Numbered from the stretch's first letter, positions 35,261-44,551 are shown. The stretch: DNA of 64,000 nt from RUG11551 sp045586185 (GCA_045586185.1 JAZMZV010000056.1:1-64000); one strand, 5' to 3'. Numbers and translations: made by a program. Notes: generated by a model not told the origin, from the sequence alone.

Positions 35261-36874
35261 TTACTCGGTAAACGGTCTGAAATCATCCTGGATAGAATTG
35301 AGAACGGAGATAACTTCCTGCAATTTATTATTTGTAGCGTAGCTGTCTTCGCTATCAAGGTCTGCCGCTCCTCCGGCGTCGTTTGACGGAATGATTTCTT
35401 TTGACAGTGCGTTTAGAGAAGCGTTGGCGTTTTTCAGTACGTCAATCATTTCAGAAGGTTTTACGGCATCGCTTGAGGATTCCAGAGAAGACAATCCTTT
35501 CCATCCCTTGTCGCTTTTGACGCCGTTGAGAGCGGTATTAACCGCATAGACGGCAGGCATCGCCCGCTGCAAGAGGAAAATCGCGTTGTTAGAGTTGTCA
35601 ACGTTTTCATTCTCTGAGTCTTCAGAACCGTATTGACGGTTTATTCGTTCAGCGTCGTCTCCCCAAACGAGATTGTCAACTTTACGATCCAGTTCCGTTT
35701 GAATAGCTTCAATGACAAGCGAAGCAACGGCTTTTAATAATTTGGGAGAGCTGGATTTAAGCTCGGGATACTTATTGAAATTGTAGCTTCCCAGCGATTC
35801 CAAAGCGGCAACTCGCGTTGTCATCGGGGCTTTTTTGTCGTTAATAATCTGGAAGAGCGTTCCAACAGCTTCTTTTCCCGGATAGAATCCCTTTGTTTTA
35901 TCAATTTTAGAGTTGAAGTCCGCCAAAAGACGAAGCCCTTCAATTGACAGGTTTCTTGCCCAGGCTGCGCCTTCTCCGGTTGGGTCGTCTTTGGAAGAAG
36001 CAAATGTCGCCGGGTCAACTTTTGTTTTGGCGATTTCCAACATAACGTTATATACGTCCGTCTTTTGTTTATCTGTCAGATTGGTTTCCGAAATCATTTG
36101 ATTGAGCCCCATCAACGCCCCGATTTTCAAATAGCAGGGAGCTTTGGCGGAAGACGCAATTTTAACGAGCGTTTCAAAAGCTGGCGCATAAACGACTGGC
36201 AATTCATTTGCAGACGCTGAAGTTTTATAATACAAATTCCCCAACAGCAAAGTGCAGTTGTACTTAACCGCAGGAGTGCATTGAGAGTTATTGCTGGCGA
36301 TAACTTCCATGGCAAAATCGTAGGCAATTTTAACGGCAATCTTTTGCGGTTCGCCGTCGTCGCGGCTGCGATCGAGGTCTTTGCGGAAATCTTCAATAAA
36401 GCAGGGATACGTCCAGCGGCTGGCAATGGCTTCCAACTTCTTTTTATCTGTTGGCTTTCTGGTGAGTCTTGCCTGCTTGCGAAGCGTTTCTGGATAAGCA
36501 TCCATTTGATAGTATTTGCCGCTGTTGACCCAACGAGCGAAGAAGTACTCTTTATAGTACTGGGTGAAAATGGCTTTATCTTCAGTTTTCTCGAATTTAC
36601 CTTTATTGATAATCGTACCAGTTTGATTTCGGATTCTGTCTTCGTCTGAATCCTTTTCGATCTCAGTGAACCGGAAACTCAAGGGCTTATCTACTGCCGG
36701 TTTAGAGGCGGGAGCCGGTTGAGCAGGTTTGGCGGCAGGAGCGGGTTTATTTGCCGGCGAAGCAGCTGGCGTTTGAGCGGCTCCCTGAGCAAAAACCAAT
36801 GAGCTCATGCAGAAAAGACATAATAATGAAACAACGGACGCTGTTAAACGAGTAAGGGAATGGGATCTGATCAT
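35261..36874 (-). CDS. Hypothetical exported protein with Pro/Ala linker
   Basis: Not recognised. The start is placed at the ATG at 36874 (MIRSHSL), which gives a normal signal peptide (about residues 1-31, ending FAQG); the upstream in-frame extension to 37018 is unlikely because it covers a spacer with degenerate heptamers. After the signal comes a linker of about 35 Ala/Pro/Lys residues, then a helical region of about 460 residues with HEAT-like helix pairs (for example TTRVAALESLGSYN). Probably an envelope scaffold protein. No catalytic motif. Confidence 0.75.
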   Translation of the reverse strand: MIRSHSLTRLTASVVSLLCLFCMSSLVFAQGAAQTPAASPANKPAPAAKPAQPAPASKPAVDKPLSFRFTEIEKDSDEDRIRNQTGTIINKGKFEKTEDKAIFTQYYKEYFFARWVNSGKYYQMDAYPETLRKQARLTRKPTDKKKLEAIASRWTYPCFIEDFRKDLDRSRDDGEPQKIAVKIAYDFAMEVIASNNSQCTPAVKYNCTLLLGNLYYKTSASANELPVVYAPAFETLVKIASSAKAPCYLKIGALMGLNQMISETNLTDKQKTDVYNVMLEIAKTKVDPATFASSKDDPTGEGAAWARNLSIEGLRLLADFNSKIDKTKGFYPGKEAVGTLFQIINDKKAPMTTRVAALESLGSYNFNKYPELKSSSPKLLKAVASLVIEAIQTELDRKVDNLVWGDDAERINRQYGSEDSENENVDNSNNAIFLLQRAMPAVYAVNTALNGVKSDKGWKGLSSLESSSDAVKPSEMIDVLKNANASLNALSKEIIPSNDAGGAADLDSEDSYATNNKLQEVISVLNSIQDDFRPFTE

Positions 36875-37112
36875 GATAGGTAAATATTTTTTATTGCTGA
36901 CGCTTTCCTGAAACCAGTTTATGTGGTATAATAAATCCAGGAGATAGGGAATAATAATTTTTAGGGAATGTGAAGTTAGGGAATTACTCAAGATTCCCCC
37001 GTTCGATTTAATACCCAATTACATATATAGTATTCTCAAATGAGGTTTTCGTCAAGGGCTTTGACGTGAAAATCTCAAGAAATTTAGCTAATTTAGAACA
37101 AATTTATAGAAT

Positions 37113-37925
37113 ATGCTGTCAATAACGTCTGAGAAATCGCCGATTCCGTTTATTGCGCCGTTTGTTGTGTACATGATTTGTACGAGTTTCGAGCCGGAAC
37201 CGTCAACGGGTCAGTATCCGCTTTTTTATTGCATCAAGCTCCTTTTGACGGCAATCGCCATCGCGGTTTGCTTTCCTGTTTGGAAACAGTTTTTGAAAAT
37301 TCCTTCCCGTTATGGCGTCTTGGCTGGAATTCTCGGCGCGGCGGTTTGGATAGGGTTGTGTCAGATGGAAAAGCGAAGCGTTCCGGACTTTCTGCCTGGC
37401 ATGGGATTAGAAAAAGTCTTTCCGACAACGCGTCCCGGCTACGACTGGGGAATTGAGACTGGGGAGAACGCTGGGGAGAACGCGCTTCCGGGTGGAGCGT
37501 ATTATCCGCCCAAAAAAGAACCTGCGTCTGGTTTCAGTTCTCGAGTTTCGAGGATTTCCTCGCTGTTTCTTCTTCGTCTGCTTGGACTGGCGGTTATCGT
37601 TCCGTTTATTGAGGAATTCTTCCTCCGCGGATTTGTCCTGCGATATTTCTGGTCTGAACCTAAAAAAGAAGAACAGACGTCTGCAGAGCCGATTCCGTGG
37701 TACGACGTTGCAATCGGGGCGCTTTGCCCAATGGTTTGGGCGATTACGATAATCTATCCGTTATTGACGCACCCGGAGGCGTTGGCGGGCGTCGTCTGGT
37801 TTTGTGGAATTACGCTTTTGGCGTGGAAAACCCGCTCGCTGTCAGACTGCATTTGCGCTCACGCGATAACGAATTTAGCTCTCGGAATCTGGGTTCTCTA
37901 TTCCGGTCAGTGGTACTTGCTGTAG
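37113..37925 (+). CDS. CPBP-family intramembrane glutamic protease
   Basis: Polytopic membrane protein of 270 residues with the CAAX-protease/bacteriocin-processing motif EEFFLR (Glu167, Glu168, Arg172) followed by GFVLRYFW, and a later His in CAHAITNLAL, the second conserved site. Seven or so hydrophobic segments. It resembles the CAAX-like proteins that co-occur with exosortase/PEP-CTERM systems (TIGR03008, from memory), which would fit the PEP-CTERM proteins in this window. No ribosome site. Heptamer-type repeats fill the gap to the convergent next gene. Confidence 0.82.
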   Translation: MLSITSEKSPIPFIAPFVVYMICTSFEPEPSTGQYPLFYCIKLLLTAIAIAVCFPVWKQFLKIPSRYGVLAGILGAAVWIGLCQMEKRSVPDFLPGMGLEKVFPTTRPGYDWGIETGENAGENALPGGAYYPPKKEPASGFSSRVSRISSLFLLRLLGLAVIVPFIEEFFLRGFVLRYFWSEPKKEEQTSAEPIPWYDVAIGALCPMVWAITIIYPLLTHPEALAGVVWFCGITLLAWKTRSLSDCICAHAITNLALGIWVLYSGQWYLL

Positions 37926-37932
37926 GGTGAGA

Positions 37933-38040
37933 GTTAGCTTTTAGCTTCTAGCCATTAGCTTTTTTACCAGTTCCCAACGATAATTATTAAACGTTGAGAC
38001 CCTCGAATCTTCAAGCTAATAGCTAGCAGCTAGCGGCTTT
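37933..38040. repeat. Heptamer composite element (TTAGCTT / TAGCTAG)
   Basis: Left units TTAGCTT, TTAGCTT, CTAGCCA, TTAGCTT with T6; right units AAGCTAA, TAGCTAG, CAGCTAG, CGGCTTT with T6. The two are inverted with a 50-bp middle, between convergent genes; both T-runs could also act as terminators. Confidence 0.85.
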
Positions 38041-38041
38041 T

Positions 38042-39331
38042 TTAGTCATTTAGCCGTATCACGTGGGCGTAGGCTTTTTCGTCTTTATTGCCCAGTTCGT
38101 ATTCGACTTCTATTTCCTGTCCAACGCGAATTTCCGTTTGTCGCCTTGCGGAGCCGTCTGCGTATACGATTTTCGTTTCTTCATCTACATAGAAACTGAT
38201 TTTTTCCTGCTTGTTTTTATTAAAAACGTCAAGAACAGGCACGGTGTTGCTGGTAACATATCCAACGAAAATCTGCTTCTCCGGTTCGTCTGAAAGAACA
38301 GGCGGACGAGCCAGTTCCGCCGGGATTTCTCGACCCGGAAGCACATTCGGCGTATGAACGATCCCATCGTCTCCATAAGCTTGCTGTTTTCTGTTGTCAG
38401 CCTCGCGCTGGAGTTCGTCCGTAAAATTTGTTACGGAAGACGGATTGGCTTTACTCGGAAGATTTATGTCAGAGTCGTTCTCTCTGTTTGCTTGATCCAA
38501 AGCGTGTTTGACGCCAATTACGCCCAAAACAACCAGGAGGCAAAAAATTGACATAAAAATGAATCCAGGTCCCTTTCGGTATTGTTTTTCCAGGTTTTCT
38601 TTCTCCTGCAGAGCGCGTTTTCGTGCTTTAACGTCTTTTTCTTCTCTCGCTTTAACGATATCGCCAAATCTTTTTTCCGCATGCTGAAGCGCGGTTTCCA
38701 GAGACATTTCTCCTTGGCTCAGTTTGGCGCAGTCGTCCTGATCCGCCTGAGGGATGAGATGTCGATACGGTTCCGAAAGGAAAATGCTGCACAGAGCGGC
38801 AATGTCCTTTTGGAATTGCAGTTCGAGGAACGAGCGCCCTTCCGGCGGGGCTTCGACGTTGTATTTGAAGTCGTCATTGAAATTGGGGAATATCCCTGCG
38901 ATTTTCAGCTGACCGTCTTTTCGGAAATAAAAGCTGTTGGCGTTTAGATTTCCGTGATTCAGATACGATTTATGAAGCTGAGACAACGCCGCCAGAGCGT
39001 CGCGCCACGTCTGTTCCCAAACCGGCGAGCCGTCGTCCAGGAATCGATTGTACTGCGCCAGAGAGCAGCTAAAAGATTCGTAGACGTATCGACCGCTCTG
39101 GAAATCGAACGCAATCAAACGCGCCAGGTTAGGGCTGGTTTTGGAAACGTAGGCGTACAGGTCTTCCCGCTGTTTGCAATCGTCTGTAAACAGATGAGGG
39201 TTAATCCACTGCTGAATCAAAACCTCTTCCGACTGCCCGGCAAGGGTGTGAGCGCGCCGACCGCGGTAAATAAGCACGTATTCGTCAGAGTAAATTAAAG
39301 CGACTGCTTCGTAATCCTGAGTTTTGTTCAT
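38042..39331 (-). CDS. Membrane-anchored pseudokinase-like protein
   Basis: 429 residues. The N-terminal part (about 1-225) has the layout of a eukaryotic-like protein kinase without catalytic residues: HGNLNANSF at 126-134 where a kinase has HRDLKPxN, KIAGIF at 143-148 where DFG should be, APPE at 161-164 like the APE motif, and FQKDIAALCSIF at 173-184 like helix F. A charged coiled stretch (225-254), one membrane helix (255-275), and an extracytoplasmic C-terminal domain of about 150 residues follow. No Gly-rich loop or VAIK Lys is seen. Likely a scaffold or sensor rather than an active enzyme; the match is by motif only. Confidence 0.68.
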   Translation of the reverse strand: MNKTQDYEAVALIYSDEYVLIYRGRRAHTLAGQSEEVLIQQWINPHLFTDDCKQREDLYAYVSKTSPNLARLIAFDFQSGRYVYESFSCSLAQYNRFLDDGSPVWEQTWRDALAALSQLHKSYLNHGNLNANSFYFRKDGQLKIAGIFPNFNDDFKYNVEAPPEGRSFLELQFQKDIAALCSIFLSEPYRHLIPQADQDDCAKLSQGEMSLETALQHAEKRFGDIVKAREEKDVKARKRALQEKENLEKQYRKGPGFIFMSIFCLLVVLGVIGVKHALDQANRENDSDINLPSKANPSSVTNFTDELQREADNRKQQAYGDDGIVHTPNVLPGREIPAELARPPVLSDEPEKQIFVGYVTSNTVPVLDVFNKNKQEKISFYVDEETKIVYADGSARRQTEIRVGQEIEVEYELGNKDEKAYAHVIRLND

Positions 39332-39380
39332 TTGATTAAAGTATCAAGATGCTCTTGTAAATGTGGGTTGAATCGACTTC

Positions 39381-40244
39381 CTATTGCAACGCCAGGTAAA
39401 ACGAAAATGCCGCCATGAGGAAAAGCCAGTAGGCGAACCAGTTCAGCTTGCCCTTTTTAATCCAGTTGATAACCCAGCATAAAGCAAATAGTCCGACAAC
39501 AAAGCTGACGCAAAAGCCAATCGACAGCTCTGTTACCGGGATTGCTTGCTGGCGTTTGAACAATTTGAGAGCTTCCAACAGTCCCGCTCCTCCAATAACC
39601 GGAATCGCCATTAAAAAGGAGAAGTTCGCCGCTGCGCTCTGTTTTAATCCGGAAAACAGACCCCCAGCGATGGTCGACCCGCTTCGGGAAAGCCCAGGGA
39701 GAATCGCAAACATCTGGAAAATGCCGATTACAAGAGCCTGAACCCAGGAAATCGCGCTCAATTCTTCGACAACCGTTTCAGTCGATCCGTTAGAATCGAT
39801 AGTTTGAGGCGTTTTCGCAGACTCGTCGTTCTCTGTTTTGCGTCTGGAAAACTTTTGCGACGCGATAAGTAAAATCGCCGTCAAAATAAACATGCAGCCG
39901 ATGATCCAAAGGTTGCTCAAGTTGTCCTCAAAAAAGTCGTGAAATAAAACGCCGGCGACTGAGGCGGGAATGGACGCCAAAATGAGCAAAAACGCCAGCT
40001 TGAACCGTAGTTTCAGGACGATGTCAAGCAGCGTTTTCCAATAATAGACCAACAGCGACATGAGCGTGCCCAAATGCAATATTACGCTGACGGTCAACGA
40101 ATCCAATTCGTGTTCCAGCTCGAGATTTGCAAACGCATCCAGCGCTGCGCTAATCACCTCCAAATGCCCGGAAGAGCTTATTGGAAGGAACTCTGCAATG
40201 CCTTGAACGAAAGCAAGGATGACGATTTTAACAATTTCTGACAT
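39381..40244 (-). CDS. uppP: Undecaprenyl-diphosphatase
   Basis: BacA/UppP, which dephosphorylates undecaprenyl diphosphate to recycle the lipid carrier for cell-wall and surface-glycan synthesis. 287 residues from ATG 40244; the upstream extension to 40307 covers a hairpin repeat and is rejected. Motifs: GIAEFLPISSSGHL near the N-terminus and LPGLSRSGSTIAGG near 175, with about eight membrane helices. It has an insert of about 30 polar residues between helices near the middle (RRKTENDESAKTPQ region). No ribosome site is seen. Confidence 0.92.
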   Translation of the reverse strand: MSEIVKIVILAFVQGIAEFLPISSSGHLEVISAALDAFANLELEHELDSLTVSVILHLGTLMSLLVYYWKTLLDIVLKLRFKLAFLLILASIPASVAGVLFHDFFEDNLSNLWIIGCMFILTAILLIASQKFSRRKTENDESAKTPQTIDSNGSTETVVEELSAISWVQALVIGIFQMFAILPGLSRSGSTIAGGLFSGLKQSAAANFSFLMAIPVIGGAGLLEALKLFKRQQAIPVTELSIGFCVSFVVGLFALCWVINWIKKGKLNWFAYWLFLMAAFSFYLALQ

Positions 40245-40259
40245 AAGTGTTTTTGGATT

Positions 40260-40432
40260 GCGACGGCTTGACGTCGCTTTTAAAGGGTAACGATGAGATT
40301 TTCCCAAAATGTATTTCGTGCAAATTACGCTTTGTATTGTTCATATAAATATTAACATTGCGTTTTTGGCGCGAATTACATTTTTTGTTGTTTTCGGCGG
40401 TTATGGTAATGAAAGCGGCGTCAAGCCGCCGC
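40260..40432. repeat. GCGRCG hairpin repeats, copies 3 and 4
   Basis: 40260-40277 is GCGACG-GCTTGA-CGTCGC and 40415-40432 is GCGGCG-TCAAGC-CGCCGC followed by ACTCC. They are in inverted orientation about 150 bp apart. Confidence 0.85.
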
Positions 40433-40861
40433 ACTCCATATTACGTCCAATTAACGCTATTGGCTACTGATATAATATCCAACAAATGGAGCGTTGGCAA
40501 GAGAAAAAGGGGAAAATACGGGGACATGAAAAGAAATCTTTAAAAAAAGAGAAAAAAATTTTAAAAAGGGACGTCCCCCCCATTGCCAAATCGAAAAGAT
40601 GTGTTATTATCTTGAAACTTGCCTGAATTGGCGCGGGACAAAAGTCCCAAAATGGAATCGTTGAGCTGACGGACTGCCGTTGAATCTTGCAATAAACGGT
40701 AAGCGTAAGTTAAAAGTTAAAATTCCTACCTGGTTCCTTCGGGAACAATTAGCAACCGCTCAGGGGAGACAGTACTCCGGAATTTTGGATTGCCATTTAG
40801 CCAGTAAGAAAAGCGAGATAAAAATTTTTGGAAAATTTTTAAAAAATCGCGTTCCAGACGG
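40433..40861. other. Spacer upstream of the ribosomal cluster
   Basis: No gene is visible. It includes a purine-rich run (about 40530-40570), GGGACGTCCC at about 40567, and a small hairpin GTTCC-TTCG-GGAAC with a UUCG loop at 40733-40746. No heptamer arrays are present. Confidence 0.6.
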
Positions 40862-40889
40862 TTGACAGGAGTAGAAATTACTGTATAAT
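40862..40889 (+). promoter_or_regulatory. Strong promoter of the ribosomal-protein cluster
   Basis: Perfect TTGACA and perfect TATAAT separated by 16 bp, 148 bp before rpsJ. The long leader (about 40896-41037) could hold autoregulatory structure. Confidence 0.85.
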
Positions 40890-41037
40890 CTGCCCCGTCT
40901 TTGTAAGTTTCAGGCAAGTCGTCAGCTTCAATGCTGCGACCGAAAAGAAACGGATCTTTGAAAACAAGAGGAATCAAAAGCAGGTCAATAGAGATATTGA
41001 CAGCATAAACGACTATAGAACATATAGGAGATTAAAA

Positions 41038-41361
41038 GTGAGTACAAGTTTAGAAGTAATTCGGATCAGAATGGAAGCCTACGAGAGCGGCATTCTGGAT
41101 CAGAGCGCTAACGAAATCATGGATACAGCCAAACGCACCGGTTCGATAGTCAGAGGTCCGATTCCTCTTCCTTCCCGCATCGAGCGTTACACGGTTCTTT
41201 CCAGTCCGCACATTGACAAAAAGTCTCGTCAGCAGTTTGAGATTCGCACTCACAAACGTCTGATTGACATCATTCAGGCAACTGCGAAGACAATTGAGGC
41301 TCTGAACAAGATCAGCCTTCCCGCTGGAGTTGACATCAAAATTAAAGCGACAAACCGCTAA
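41038..41361 (+). CDS. rpsJ: 30S ribosomal protein S10
   Basis: First gene of the S10 operon; part of the 30S head and of the NusB antitermination complex. 107 residues, normal. Conserved RIRMEAYESGILDQS, GPIPLPSRIERYTVL and the loop RTHKRLIDI are present. Starts with GTG; ATAGGAG lies 8 bp upstream. tufA, usually upstream, is absent here. Confidence 0.97.
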   Translation: MSTSLEVIRIRMEAYESGILDQSANEIMDTAKRTGSIVRGPIPLPSRIERYTVLSSPHIDKKSRQQFEIRTHKRLIDIIQATAKTIEALNKISLPAGVDIKIKATNR

Positions 41362-41387
41362 CAGATAAGAAATACTGGAGAATAAAG

Positions 41388-42128
41388 ATGAACGGTATAG
41401 GACTTCTCGGCCAGAAGGTCGGAATGACTCAAGTGTATACGGAATCAGGACGCGCAGTTCCGGTAACGGTTCTGCAGTTAGGTCCGTGCCCGGTATTGCA
41501 GCTTAAAAAGAAAGATACAGACAGCTACGAAGCGGTTCAGATTGGTTACAAAGACAAATCCCGCAACTCGGTTTCGAAGTCTGTTCGTGGTCACGTTGCC
41601 AATATCGAATCCAAGCGCGCTAAAAAGGCGCAGGAAGTTGGCGCGGAACTTTCCAAGAAAGCCAATTGCGAACCTCAGGCTTTTGTTCGCGAATTTCGCG
41701 TTTCTCCTGAAGGGTTTGAAGTTGGTCAGGTTCTCGACGTTGACGTTTTCAACGGCGTTGCTTCAGTAGACGTTACGGCTCTGAGCAAAGGCCGCGGCTA
41801 CGCCGGCACCATGAAACGCCATAATTTTGGCGGTCAGCGTATGACGCACGGCGTTAAAAAATGCCACCGTCACGCTGGTTCAACGGGCTGCAGCGCTTAC
41901 CCGTCTCGCGTACAAAAGGGTCTTCGCAGTTCTGGTCAATACGGCAACGTTCGTTGCACAACTCGCAACATTAAAATCGTCAAGGCTGACAAAGCCAATA
42001 ATCTTCTTCTCATTTACGGCGCGGTTCCTGGTCCCAATGGCGGATACGTTCAAGTCAGACCGAGCAATTATCTCCCCGCTCCCAAGCCCTTCCCGGAAGT
42101 TCTTATTGATTACACCACAAAAGAATAA
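41388..42128 (+). CDS. rplC: 50S ribosomal protein L3
   Basis: Binds 23S rRNA near the peptidyl transferase centre and starts 50S assembly. Conserved GLLGQKVGMTQVY start and the tip loop KGRGYAGTMKRHNF, GGQRMTHG. At 246 residues it is longer than the usual 205-215, with an internal acidic-basic insert (about residues 80-105). GGAG precedes the ATG, 26 bp after rpsJ. Confidence 0.97.
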   Translation: MNGIGLLGQKVGMTQVYTESGRAVPVTVLQLGPCPVLQLKKKDTDSYEAVQIGYKDKSRNSVSKSVRGHVANIESKRAKKAQEVGAELSKKANCEPQAFVREFRVSPEGFEVGQVLDVDVFNGVASVDVTALSKGRGYAGTMKRHNFGGQRMTHGVKKCHRHAGSTGCSAYPSRVQKGLRSSGQYGNVRCTTRNIKIVKADKANNLLLIYGAVPGPNGGYVQVRPSNYLPAPKPFPEVLIDYTTKE

Positions 42129-42257
42129 CTGGATAGCGGTATAACGAGAAAAGATTGGCATTTATCGTACAAACAAGTTAATTTTACATACATCGGATGA
42201 TAATCGAATCTGGCATCAGAAACGGTTAGAATCCTACTAGGAAAAGTTGGTTGAATT

Positions 42258-42896
42258 ATGGCTAATATCCCCATAGTTGACAAGACCGGTAAAGAGGTCG
42301 GACAATACGAAATCGACACGACGGAACTGGCTGACAAGGTAACAAAGCAGCTTCTGCACGACGCTGTAGTTATGTACCGCAACAATCTTCGTCAAGGCAG
42401 CGTCAAGACGAAGGGACGTTCAGACGTCGCCGGCAGCAAAAAGAAGATGTATCGTCAGAAGGGTACGGGCAACGCCCGCGCTGGTATGAAGCGAACCAAC
42501 GTTCGCGTTGGCGGCGGCTGCGCGTTTGCTATCGACAACCCTGATTGGTCGTATCGCATGAATCGCAAAGCTCTCAAGCTCGCGACTCGCATGGCTCTTC
42601 GCAGCAAGATCGACGATGGCGAGCTCGTCATTTTGGATGACTACACCATCGACGCCCCCAAGACGAAAGATTTTGCCGCTGTTCTGAAGGCTCTCAAGCT
42701 GGACGAATTCACGACGATCTTCGCCATTGCTGAATACAATGTAAACATTTACAAATCCGTCCGGAACATTGCCGGAGCGAGCGTTAAGCCGGTTGCGGAA
42801 TTGAACGCATACGATATTCTTAAACCGCAGCGCATGTTGATTACCAAAGCCGCTTTGGACGCGTTCCGCGGCAAGGTTGCTCAGGAAAAGAACTGA
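42258..42896 (+). CDS. rplD: 50S ribosomal protein L4
   Basis: Lines the exit tunnel and, in enteric bacteria, represses the operon. 212 residues. Conserved loop KGRSDVAGSKKKMYRQKGTG with NARAGM next to it. It follows rplC by 129 bp, a wide gap for this operon, with no gene in it. Confidence 0.96.
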   Translation: MANIPIVDKTGKEVGQYEIDTTELADKVTKQLLHDAVVMYRNNLRQGSVKTKGRSDVAGSKKKMYRQKGTGNARAGMKRTNVRVGGGCAFAIDNPDWSYRMNRKALKLATRMALRSKIDDGELVILDDYTIDAPKTKDFAAVLKALKLDEFTTIFAIAEYNVNIYKSVRNIAGASVKPVAELNAYDILKPQRMLITKAALDAFRGKVAQEKN

Positions 42897-42959
42897 GTTA
42901 TTCACGATTGGCTGAACATATAACCGAGTAATTTTTCGCTTTGGCGAACAGGTAAAAAA

Positions 42960-43280
42960 ATGAAACGTACACCAGTAGAAACAAAAAAGACAAAAATGGT
43001 TCTCGAACCCCAGCAGATCATTCTGCGTCCGTTGGTTACGGAAAAAGGGTATCATAAATCGGAACGAACCAACGCCTACTGCTTTGAGGTCAATCCGCTG
43101 GCAACCAAAACCGACATCAAAAACGCTGTTGAAGAGCTTTTTGACGTCAAGGTTGATAAAGTCAACACTCAGACTCGTAAAGGCAAGGCTCGCCGCACTC
43201 GTAACGGCGTTACTTATACAAGCGACTGGAAAAAGGCGATTGTTATTCTCAACGAAGAGCATCGCATTGATTACTACTAA
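42960..43280 (+). CDS. rplW: 50S ribosomal protein L23
   Basis: Exit-site protein, docking point for trigger factor and SRP. 106 residues including an N-terminal basic tail of about 18 residues; LRPLVTEKGYH and FDVKVDKVNT are conserved. AGGT lies 6 bp before the ATG. Confidence 0.95.
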   Translation: MKRTPVETKKTKMVLEPQQIILRPLVTEKGYHKSERTNAYCFEVNPLATKTDIKNAVEELFDVKVDKVNTQTRKGKARRTRNGVTYTSDWKKAIVILNEEHRIDYY

Positions 43281-43332
43281 TAGTCGTCAGTGAATGGAAT
43301 AAATTTAACCAAATATATAAAGCGAGTTTAAT

Positions 43333-44193
43333 ATGGGAATTATCAGATACAAACCGATTACCCCGGGGCGACGAGGAGCCACGGTTAGTGATTTCGCGGA
43401 CCTGACCCCGAATTATAAGCCGGAAAAATCCCTTATGATCCCGGCGAAGAAAACAGGTGGACGCAACAACCAGGGAATTACGACGTGTCGTTTCCGCGGC
43501 GGCGGGCACAAGCGCGCATACCGCTTGGTTGATTTTCGTCGCAACAAGTTTGGCGTTCCGGCTGTTGTCGATTCCATTCAGTACGATCCAAACCGTTCAG
43601 CGCGCATTGCTTTGCTTAACTACGTTGACGGCGAGAAGCGATACATCATCGCTCCCAACGGCTTGAAGAAGGGCGACAAAGTCGTCAGCGGTCCTGGTTC
43701 TGCCCCGACGCTGGGCAACTGCCTTCCGCTTACCGAGATTCCTCTTGGAACGAACATTCACAATATTGAAATGCAGCCTGGAAAAGGCGGCGCGCTTTGC
43801 CGATCAGCCGGCGCTTACGCGACTTTGGTCGCTCGTGATTCCGGTTGGGCGCAGATCACTCTGCCGTCCGGCGAAATTCGTCGAATTCCGGTTGCCTGCA
43901 TGGCGACGATTGGAGTTACCAGCAACGGCGACCACATGAACATCGTTCTCGGCAAAGCCGGTCGTAAACGCTGGCTGGGCAAAAAGCCTCACGTTCGTGG
44001 AACTGCGATGAACCCGATCGACCACCCGCACGGCGGTGGCGAAGGCCGAACCAAGGGCGGACGCAACCCGGTAACCCCCACCGGCAAGCCGACCAAGGGC
44101 GGACCGACGAGAAGTCGTCACAAGGCCAGCAATCGCGCGATTGTTCGCCGACGCCGCAGTCGTCGTTATGGCATTTTGAAGTTGGTCAAGTAA
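43333..44193 (+). CDS. rplB: 50S ribosomal protein L2
   Basis: Core protein near the peptidyl transferase centre. 286 residues. GGRNNQGITTCRFRGGGHK, GSAPTLGN and the C-terminal RGTAMNPIDHPHGGGEGR with its conserved His are all present. Confidence 0.97.
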   Translation: MGIIRYKPITPGRRGATVSDFADLTPNYKPEKSLMIPAKKTGGRNNQGITTCRFRGGGHKRAYRLVDFRRNKFGVPAVVDSIQYDPNRSARIALLNYVDGEKRYIIAPNGLKKGDKVVSGPGSAPTLGNCLPLTEIPLGTNIHNIEMQPGKGGALCRSAGAYATLVARDSGWAQITLPSGEIRRIPVACMATIGVTSNGDHMNIVLGKAGRKRWLGKKPHVRGTAMNPIDHPHGGGEGRTKGGRNPVTPTGKPTKGGPTRSRHKASNRAIVRRRRSRRYGILKLVK

Positions 44194-44226
44194 CAGAGGT
44201 TTCCTTTTTTGGATTGAGTATATAAC

Positions 44227-44499
44227 ATGAGCAGATCATTGAAAAAGGGTCCCTTTGTTGACCCGAAACTGTTCGCCAAGGTTGATAAGCTTAACCAGAC
44301 GAATACAAAAGAACCGATTAAAACGTGGGCGCGAGCCTGTACAATCGTTCCGGAATTTGTTGGTCACACCTTCATGGTTCACAACGGAAAGATTTTCCAC
44401 AAAGTATTCGTAACCGAAGAAATGGTTGGACACAAGCTGGGCGAATTTTCGATGACCCGAATTTTCCGCGGTCACGCTGGCAAGGGCAACAAGAAATAG
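44227..44499 (+). CDS. rpsS: 30S ribosomal protein S19
   Basis: Head protein forming a complex with S13. 90 residues, typical. SRSLKKGPFVD start and conserved GHTFMVHNGKIFHKVFV and GHKLGEFSMTR. Confidence 0.97.
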   Translation: MSRSLKKGPFVDPKLFAKVDKLNQTNTKEPIKTWARACTIVPEFVGHTFMVHNGKIFHKVFVTEEMVGHKLGEFSMTRIFRGHAGKGNKK

Positions 44500-44551
44500 T
44501 AAACTGTTTCAAGTTTGCCGTAACCCAAACTAGAGTTTCAAAGGTAAAATA

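Noticed and set aside
36875..37018. N-terminal extension of the Pro/Ala-linker protein
   Set aside because: It would bury a good signal peptide and spans a spacer with degenerate heptamers.
40433..40861. tRNA or other structured RNA gene in the spacer before the ribosomal cluster
   Set aside because: No cloverleaf or known RNA motif found; only a small UUCG hairpin.
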